Of a stretch of 11,752 nt of DNA, positions 7,499-11,752 are shown piece by piece (position 1 is the first letter of the stretch; each line of letters begins with the position of its first letter). The notes beneath the pieces were generated by a model. The model was not told the origin of the DNA. It saw only the letters and a list, made by a program, of their open reading frames with translations, and did not search any database. Origin of the DNA: Planctomycetota bacterium (GTDB taxonomy: Bacteria > Planctomycetota > Phycisphaerae > WQYP01 > JAJZKY01); contig JAJZKY010000065.1 of assembly GCA_021803885.1 (NCBI GenBank), positions 1 to 11,752 on the forward strand, written 5' to 3'. A program made the position numbers and the translations under genes.

Positions 7499-7564
7499 GT
7501 CGCAGTACCCGGTCTGGATGGTGCGGTGGCGGGCTGGTCGCAGCATAACAAAAGGAGCTTAATC

Positions 7565-7669
7565 ATGATGAATGGCTGGATGGCCGGAGGGATGTGGATG
7601 TGGATGGCAATCGGCGTACTGGTGCTGGTTGTGCTGGTGATCGTGATTATCAAGTTGCTCAAGAAATGA
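7565..7669 (+). CDS. 34-residue single-pass membrane peptide
   Basis: ATG 7565 follows AAAAGGAGC by 7 bases, one of the best ribosome sites in the window, and the frame stops at 7667-7669. The peptide starts MMNGWMAGGMWMWM, rich in Met, Trp and Gly. It continues with a hydrophobic run from about residue 14 to 29 (AIGVLVLVVLVIVII), and ends in KLLKK. That is one transmembrane helix with a positively charged cytoplasmic tail. The Met/Trp/Gly opening resembles the N-terminal membrane segment of small SHOCT-type proteins, but no SHOCT domain follows. A perfect TATAAT lies upstream. Function is unknown; possibilities are a small membrane-protein regulator or a stress peptide. The same frame is open upstream to 7148, but that stretch is antisense to the HAD gene, so the short version is preferred. 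Confidence 0.66.
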   Translation: MMNGWMAGGMWMWMAIGVLVLVVLVIVIIKLLKK

Positions 7670-7730
7670 TCATGCGTTCACCATCCGCGTGTTAAGTGAA
7701 CTGCCAAGGATGAAAGAGGGTAGTTAAACC

Positions 7731-10214
7731 ATGACCACCGAGATGATAAAAGCGGATAATCAAGCAGATAACATCGCCCGGCAAAATTGCTCCGCCCCCG
7801 GCGGACCGGGAATAACGCCGCGCTGGACTTCCAGCGCTAAAACCGGCGTTGGCGCCGCGCTGGGCAACGACAGCCACGTGTGGTTTACACTTAGCCACGG
7901 AATCGTCAACGAGGTGTACTACTCGCACATTGATAAAGCCTGCATCCGCGATATGGGTTTGATTGTCACGGACGGGAAGGATTTTTTCTCGGAGGAAAAA
8001 CGCAGTACCGAATCCGTCATCCATTGGATGGCCGAGGGGGTGCCGGCGTTCGGGCTGGTTAATACGTGTACGGCGGGGCGCTACCGCATTGAAAAACAGA
8101 TCATCACCGACCCCCACCGGGATACGCTGCTGCAACACATCCATTTTACCGCCCTGCAAGGGGCATTATCCGATTATCGCCTTTATGTTCTGCTGGCCCC
8201 GCATTTAAACAACCGTGGCAGCGGCAATACCGCCTGGGTGGAGGAATTTGAAGGCATGCCGACGCTTTTTGCGCAGCGGAAGGGCGCCGCCCTGGCGCTG
8301 GCGTGTTCCGCGGCATGGCTCAAGGAATCGGTCGGTTACGTGGGTTCATCCGATGGATGGCGGGATATTGAAGCGCACAAACAAATGACTTGGCAATACA
8401 CCCGGGCTGAAAATGGCAATGTGGCCATGGTGGCCGAAATTGACCTGACAATGTCGCATGGGGGGTTTGTGCTGGCGCTGGGTTTTGGCGATAGCCCGGA
8501 AAGAGCCGCCCGAACTGCCCGAGCCAGCCTGCGCGACGGTTTTAACAAGGTCAAGCATGATTATGTCCATGGCTGGCAGGAATGGATCAAGACGCACGCA
8601 CCGCCGTTCAAGAGCGAAGCTACCGCGGGTGATCTTTCGGCGGTAAGCTTAGCGGTTTTGCGGATGCATGAATCCAAAACCATGGCCGGCGGTTTCATTG
8701 CCAGTCTTTCGATTCCGTGGGGATTCAGCAAGGGAGATGATGATTTAAGCGGCTACCATCTGGTTTGGTCGCGGGACATGGTGGAAGCGGCGGGCGGGTT
8801 GCTGGCCGCCGGTGCGCATGAGGACGTGCGCCGGGCGCTGAGCTATTTGCAGGCTACGCAGCAAACGAATGGGCATTGGCCGCAGAACATGTGGGCGGAT
8901 GGCACACCGTATTGGACCGGCATTCAGATGGATGAAACGGCGTTGCCTGTTCTTCTGGTGGATCTGGCCCATCGACACAACGCTTTAGCCGAGGGCGCTA
9001 TGGCCCGCTTTTGGCCGATGGTGCGACAGGCTGCGGGCTATTTGGCTCGCAACGGCCCGGTAAGTCCGCAGGATCGCTGGGAGGAAGACCCCGGCTATAC
9101 GCCGTTTACCGTGGCTGTGGAAATCGCGGCCCTTCTGGCGGCGGCGGATATGGCGGATTTGAATCATGAAGGTACCATTGCGACTTATCTGCGCCAGACC
9201 GCGGATGTGTGGCATGCCTCCATCGATCGCTGGATGTACGTGTCCGGTACGGACTGGTGCCGCAAGTACAAGGTGGGAGGCTATTACGTGCGGATTGCCC
9301 CGGAGGGGATTGCTCTCGGCGAGTCGCGTTTCCGGGGAAGTGTGCGCGTCAAGAATGTTGCCAGTACCGACGACACCCGCAAGGCCGGCCACTTGATAAG
9401 CCCGGATGCTTTGGCGCTGGTGCGTTTTGGTTTGCGATCAGGTGACGACCCGCGCATTGCCGACACAGCCAAAATCATCGACGCATTGCTCAAGGTGGAA
9501 ACCCCCGCCGGTCCCACGTGGCATCGCTACAACGATGACGGCTATGGCGAACATGAGGACGGCTCACCGTTTGATGGAACTGGGATTGGTCGCGGCTGGC
9601 CGCTGCTTACCGGCGAGCGGGCCCATTGCGAACTTGCGGCGGGCCGGGTGGAAGCAGCTCGGCAATTGCTGACTGCGATGGAATCTTTTGCCAACAAAAG
9701 CGGCTTTATCTCCGAGCAAGTCTGGGATTCCCCAGATATGCCTAAGCGCGAGCTGTATTTTGGTCGGCCTTCCGGTTCGGCCATGCCGCTGGTTTGGGCT
9801 CATGCGGAATACCTGAAGCTGCGCCGTTCATTGGTTGATGGGTGTGTTTTCGACATGCCGCCGCAAACCGTCCGGCGTTACCTCACCGACAAAACCATAT
9901 CCCCGCGTATGATCTGGCGGTTTAACCATAAGCTGCGAGTCATGCCGGCCGGAAAGCTGCTGCGTATAGAAACAATGGCCCCGGCTGTGATTCACTGGAC
10001 GGCCGACGATTGGGATACCGTACATGATGTAAAAACCCATAGTCCCGGGCTGCCGGTTCATTTAGCGGATTTGCCAACCGGAGAGATGGCCGAAGGCCGG
10101 CAGGTTCAATTTACATTTTATTGGCCGGACGCGGATCGTTGGGAGGGTACGAACTTTGTTGTTCAGATTAGCTCACCCTGCAGTGATGGCCCGGCGCAGA
10201 AGGGGACGCCTTGA
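7731..10214 (+). CDS. Glucan 1,4-alpha-glucosidase (glucoamylase), GH15 family
   Basis: Releases glucose from non-reducing ends of alpha-glucans or malto-oligosaccharides. The 827 residues fall into a beta-rich N-terminal region (about 25-285, glucodextranase-like), an alpha/alpha barrel (about 300-700), and a C-terminal beta-type region (about 710-815). In the barrel, YHLVWSRDM (about 341-349) and QMDETALPVLL are typical. The general acid is expected at the first Glu of RWEEDPGYTP (Glu451) and the base at Glu662 in ISEQVWD. The start has AAAGAGGG about 10 bases ahead of ATG 7731. There is no signal peptide, so it probably acts on internal glycogen or imported oligosaccharides. It is 61 bases behind the small membrane gene. 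A hairpin-forming repeat begins 12 bases after its stop. Substrate range (starch, dextran or trehalose-like) is not decided by these motifs. Confidence 0.92.
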   Translation: MTTEMIKADNQADNIARQNCSAPGGPGITPRWTSSAKTGVGAALGNDSHVWFTLSHGIVNEVYYSHIDKACIRDMGLIVTDGKDFFSEEKRSTESVIHWMAEGVPAFGLVNTCTAGRYRIEKQIITDPHRDTLLQHIHFTALQGALSDYRLYVLLAPHLNNRGSGNTAWVEEFEGMPTLFAQRKGAALALACSAAWLKESVGYVGSSDGWRDIEAHKQMTWQYTRAENGNVAMVAEIDLTMSHGGFVLALGFGDSPERAARTARASLRDGFNKVKHDYVHGWQEWIKTHAPPFKSEATAGDLSAVSLAVLRMHESKTMAGGFIASLSIPWGFSKGDDDLSGYHLVWSRDMVEAAGGLLAAGAHEDVRRALSYLQATQQTNGHWPQNMWADGTPYWTGIQMDETALPVLLVDLAHRHNALAEGAMARFWPMVRQAAGYLARNGPVSPQDRWEEDPGYTPFTVAVEIAALLAAADMADLNHEGTIATYLRQTADVWHASIDRWMYVSGTDWCRKYKVGGYYVRIAPEGIALGESRFRGSVRVKNVASTDDTRKAGHLISPDALALVRFGLRSGDDPRIADTAKIIDALLKVETPAGPTWHRYNDDGYGEHEDGSPFDGTGIGRGWPLLTGERAHCELAAGRVEAARQLLTAMESFANKSGFISEQVWDSPDMPKRELYFGRPSGSAMPLVWAHAEYLKLRRSLVDGCVFDMPPQTVRRYLTDKTISPRMIWRFNHKLRVMPAGKLLRIETMAPAVIHWTADDWDTVHDVKTHSPGLPVHLADLPTGEMAEGRQVQFTFYWPDADRWEGTNFVVQISSPCSDGPAQKGTP

Positions 10215-10225
10215 TGGCCCAGACG

Positions 10226-10249
10226 CGAAAAGGTGACATCCACCTTTTC
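10226..10249 (+). repeat. REP-like hairpin, left copy
   Basis: GAAAAGGTG (10227-10235) pairs with CACCTTTTC (10241-10249) around the loop ACATC, a perfect 9-bp stem. Positions 10226-10247 are the exact reverse complement of 10518-10539. Because it lies 12 bases after the glucoamylase stop and ends in a T run, it may also stop or protect that transcript. Confidence 0.8.
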
Positions 10250-10484
10250 CATCATGCCGCCAAGCCCCCATCCCCCTGGGACGAAGCGGCAAATGCCAAT
10301 GGTTGGGCATCAGGCAAAACGCAAATACCTCCACCGCAGCACGCTCTTGGGTCGCCACCAGCATGTTAGTGAACGCCAGGTAGTCGCCCGGCTTGCGGAA
10401 AGCACGCCTGAGCCCATTCCCGCGGTTGAGTACATGATACATCACGCCGCCCAAATCGACCCATGCGGTTCTCGGCGTAAACCA
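10250..10484 (-). pseudogene. REP-associated tyrosine transposase (Y1_Tnp) N-terminal fragment
   Basis: Minus-strand translation gives PRTAWVDLGGVMYHVLNRGN, then FRKPGDYLAF, ERAAVEVFAFCLMPNHWHL and LRPRG. This is the N-terminal half of RAYT transposases, including the metal-binding HxH (NHWH). After LRPRG the homology ends and the frame runs into the REP hairpin. The catalytic Tyr and the C-terminal half are therefore missing. An ATG start is not visible: a stop lies a few codons before PRTAW and the open frame begins with TTG inside the conserved part. It is a dead relic. Confidence 0.75.
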
Positions 10485-10517
10485 AATAGCCTATTTCCAG
10501 CCTCGCCAAATGTCAAT

Positions 10518-10539
10518 AAAGGTGGATGTCACCTTTTCG
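10518..10539 (+). repeat. REP-like hairpin, right copy
   Basis: AAAGGTG and CACCTTT form a 7-bp stem around GATGT. The copy is the exact reverse complement of 10226-10247. Confidence 0.8.
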
Positions 10540-10590
10540 TCTCCGTATCGTACGTTCCATGCGGGCCGAAAATTATTTTTGAGATTTTTC

Positions 10591-10619
10591 TTGACAAACG
10601 TCCGAGAACGGTCTACAGT
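10591..10619 (+). promoter_or_regulatory. Sigma-70 type promoter for the PEP-CTERM gene
   Basis: There is a perfect -35 TTGACA at 10591-10596, a 17-base spacer, and the -10 TACAGT at 10614-10619 (four of six consensus bases, with the key A and T). Transcription would begin near 10626, leaving a leader of about 97 bases before ATG 10723. AT-rich sequence just upstream (10571-10590) could act as an UP element. Confidence 0.72.
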
Positions 10620-10722
10620 ATGTTTATAGGTTAGAGATGTTAAGAGAGCTTGACCTTTCTTTGTGTCCGCGGTGTTTGCGGGCCATTGCTTCGATTCTCT
10701 TTATCGTCACAGGGGTAGTGTT

Positions 10723-11460
10723 ATGAGTAAGTGTTTCTATTTCAGCATGGGCGCGGCCTTGGCCGCGGGGTTGGCCTCGGCTGGCTTGGCCCAGGCGAGT
10801 ATGCTCTCACCGACAGTTGAGATCGCGGTCAACGGCGGAAGTTTTATTCCAATAACCAACCAGTCCGGTACATCGGGTCAGTTCGCTAATTCCGGCGGTT
10901 ATACTCTCAGCACCAGCGGTCTTAGCTGGTCGAGTATTAACGCCTTGGCCACCAATAGCACCAGTAGCGACAAGGCTAATCTGCAACTCACAATCGACAA
11001 CCTCGCCGAAAATTCCACCGGCACGGTCACGTATGAAATTCAGGTGACCGACACCGGCTTTACTTTCACGGGGTCTACGGTCTATCTGGAAACTTCCGGC
11101 GTACTGGACACCACCACAACCACCCAGAGTGATTTGGTTGCAATGAAATCGGGCGCCGCCAGCGGCACCAGTCCTTACACTTATGCCGACAGTCTCAGCC
11201 CGACTAATTCGCCGATCTCCACGAACGCCAGCACCAATACGCAGTCGTATACATTCCGCAGCTCGCAAACCCCTGTGAGTGTCGTCACTCCTTATTCCCT
11301 GTCCACGGAATTCAGCGGGAATATGGGGGCCGGCGATATCTTCGGAACGTTGGGGGGATCGACAATTATCAGCACCACCCCGATTCCCGAACCGGCTACC
11401 CTTAGCCTGCTGGCCGTCGGCGGCCTGGGCATACTGATTCGTCGCAGAAAATCAGCCTGA
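10723..11460 (+). CDS. PEP-CTERM domain secreted protein
   Basis: A 245-residue exported protein of unknown function. A signal peptide (about 1-26, hydrophobic core AALAAGLASAGLA, cleavage likely near AQAS) is followed by a Ser/Thr/Asn/Gly-rich, beta-like body with almost no charged clusters. The C-terminus is a classic PEP-CTERM sorting signal: PEP at 222-224, a hydrophobic segment SLLAVGGLGILI, then RRRK. In this family the signal is processed by an exosortase and the protein is sent to the cell surface or extracellular matrix, often with glycosylation; no exosortase gene is in the window. The start was chosen at ATG 10723 because AGGGGTAG precedes it and the signal peptide begins there. 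A GTG at 10663 would add 20 residues unlike a signal peptide. The good promoter at 10591 suggests it is transcribed on its own. Confidence 0.88.
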   Translation: MSKCFYFSMGAALAAGLASAGLAQASMLSPTVEIAVNGGSFIPITNQSGTSGQFANSGGYTLSTSGLSWSSINALATNSTSSDKANLQLTIDNLAENSTGTVTYEIQVTDTGFTFTGSTVYLETSGVLDTTTTTQSDLVAMKSGAASGTSPYTYADSLSPTNSPISTNASTNTQSYTFRSSQTPVSVVTPYSLSTEFSGNMGAGDIFGTLGGSTIISTTPIPEPATLSLLAVGGLGILIRRRKSA

Positions 11461-11545
11461 ATGAATCTGACTGGTCGTAACAGCGCTATAGCCTTAGCCG
11501 GCCGTCGGTTGGTCCCAAGGGGCAAGGCGGGAAGGTAGACAAGAT

Positions 11546-11566
11546 CCCCCGCAGGGGGGCATTTTT
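11546..11566 (+). terminator. Short GC hairpin followed by T run
   Basis: CCCCC (11546-11550) pairs with GGGGG across the 3-base loop GCA, followed by GCATTTTT to 11566. It resembles an intrinsic terminator for the PEP-CTERM gene 85 bases upstream. The stem is only 5 bp, and it ends just before the ribosome site of the next gene, so it may instead act as a partial terminator or an attenuator between the two genes. Confidence 0.5.
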
Positions 11567-11583
11567 AGGAAAAGGAGTATTAC

Positions 11584-11752
11584 ATGCGTAGGTTCAAGTT
11601 TCCACACATTGTTACATTCCTCACCGCCTTGGCGCTGGTTCTCGGCGCCGGGACGATGGCTCTGGCCCAACACCCTCCGGGGCCGCCACCGCACCATCGC
11701 GTTTGGCCTAAGGGCAGTATCATCGGCAGAGTGGTGAACTTGCGAGGAAAAC
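11584..11752 (+). CDS. Exported protein, N-terminal part only
   Basis: ATG 11584 follows AAAAGGAG by 7 bases and the frame runs off the window end after 56 codons. It begins with a clear signal peptide (MRRFKFP, then hydrophobic TFLTALALVLGAG, with a likely cut after AMALA-like TMALA). A Pro/His-rich linker (QHPPGPPPHH) comes next, then GSIIGRVVNLRGK. The last stretch could be the first strand of a carboxypeptidase-regulatory-like or similar beta domain, but too little is present to name it. No own promoter is evident in the 123 bases between it and the PEP-CTERM gene, so it may be read through past the hairpin at 11546. Confidence 0.7.
   Translation, partial: MRRFKFPHIVTFLTALALVLGAGTMALAQHPPGPPPHHRVWPKGSIIGRVVNLRGK

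Larger units (their letters stand above)
10226..10539 (-). mobile_element. RAYT/REP remnant bounded by 22-bp inverted repeats
   Basis: The segment of 314 bp is bounded by perfect 22-bp inverted repeats at 10226-10247 and 10518-10539. Inside, on the minus strand, is the N-terminal half of a REP-associated tyrosine transposase. The repeats are themselves imperfectly palindromic hairpins, as expected for REP sequences mobilised by such enzymes. It lies between the glucoamylase stop and the promoter of the PEP-CTERM gene. It could serve as a transcript end for the former. Confidence 0.72.

Noticed and set aside
7411..7662. Upstream extension of the HAD phosphatase frame
   Set aside because: Low-complexity Ile/Thr-rich sequence overlaps the promoter region and the small membrane gene. 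ATG 7410 has its own ribosome site.
7670..7730. GTTCAC...GTGAAC inverted repeat between the small gene and GH15, as a terminator
   Set aside because: The 6-bp stem has a long loop and no T run follows, so it is probably chance.
1..11752. CRISPR arrays, tRNA or rRNA genes, defence or biosynthetic systems
   Set aside because: No regular spaced repeats, cloverleaf-like genes or rRNA-like sequence were seen. The only defence- or stress-related trace is the broken VapC stub.

Overview
The window reads as a chromosomal segment of a GC-rich, probably planctomycete-like bacterium (Phycisphaerae-type Planctomycetota, or less likely Verrucomicrobiota). The basis is a PEP-CTERM secreted protein, a RAYT-type (REP-associated) transposase remnant, ISNCY-like and IS1634-like insertion sequence remnants, and strong AGGAG-type ribosome binding sites. 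This taxonomic call is inference; there is no rRNA or marker gene. Most of the content is central sugar metabolism interrupted by decayed mobile elements.

Layout. Positions 1-693 hold the right part of a broken ISNCY-like element that runs off the left edge. It abuts the C-terminal stub of a VapC-type PIN-domain toxin (692-826). Then come two closely spaced plus-strand genes, acetate kinase (966-2312) and class I fructose-bisphosphate aldolase (2329-3357). A 671-bp internally deleted IS1634-like element with perfect 17-bp terminal inverted repeats (3358-4028) separates the aldolase from a convergent minus-strand set. In transcription order that set is a HAD-IIB phosphatase (7410-6589), a short-type 6-phosphogluconate dehydrogenase (6493-5465) and glucose-6-phosphate dehydrogenase (5420-4029). 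A compact divergent promoter region follows, with a TATAAT box on each strand. To its right are a 34-residue single-pass membrane peptide (7565-7669) and a large cytoplasmic-looking GH15 glucoamylase (7731-10214). The right end holds a REP/RAYT remnant enclosed by perfect 22-bp inverted repeats (10226-10539), a consensus-like sigma-70 promoter, a PEP-CTERM secreted protein (10723-11460), a short hairpin, and the start of another exported protein cut by the window edge.

How the genes fit together (inference): GH15 would release glucose from intracellular alpha-glucans. Once phosphorylated by a kinase not seen here, the sugar could enter the oxidative pentose phosphate branch (G6PDH, 6PGDH) or glycolysis (aldolase). 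Acetate kinase would give ATP from acetyl phosphate at the end.

I found no convincing new multi-gene system. The most noteworthy observations are four. First, the IS1634-like mini-element sits exactly at the tail-to-tail junction of two convergent genes, flanked by CTAG and TTAG, so that each gene ends in its flanking tetranucleotide. Second, an IS appears to have destroyed a vapC. Third, there is a well-equipped 34-residue membrane peptide gene. Fourth, the RAYT relic is bounded by inverted repeats that are themselves hairpins. All three mobile elements are deletion derivatives and all lie beside gene ends.
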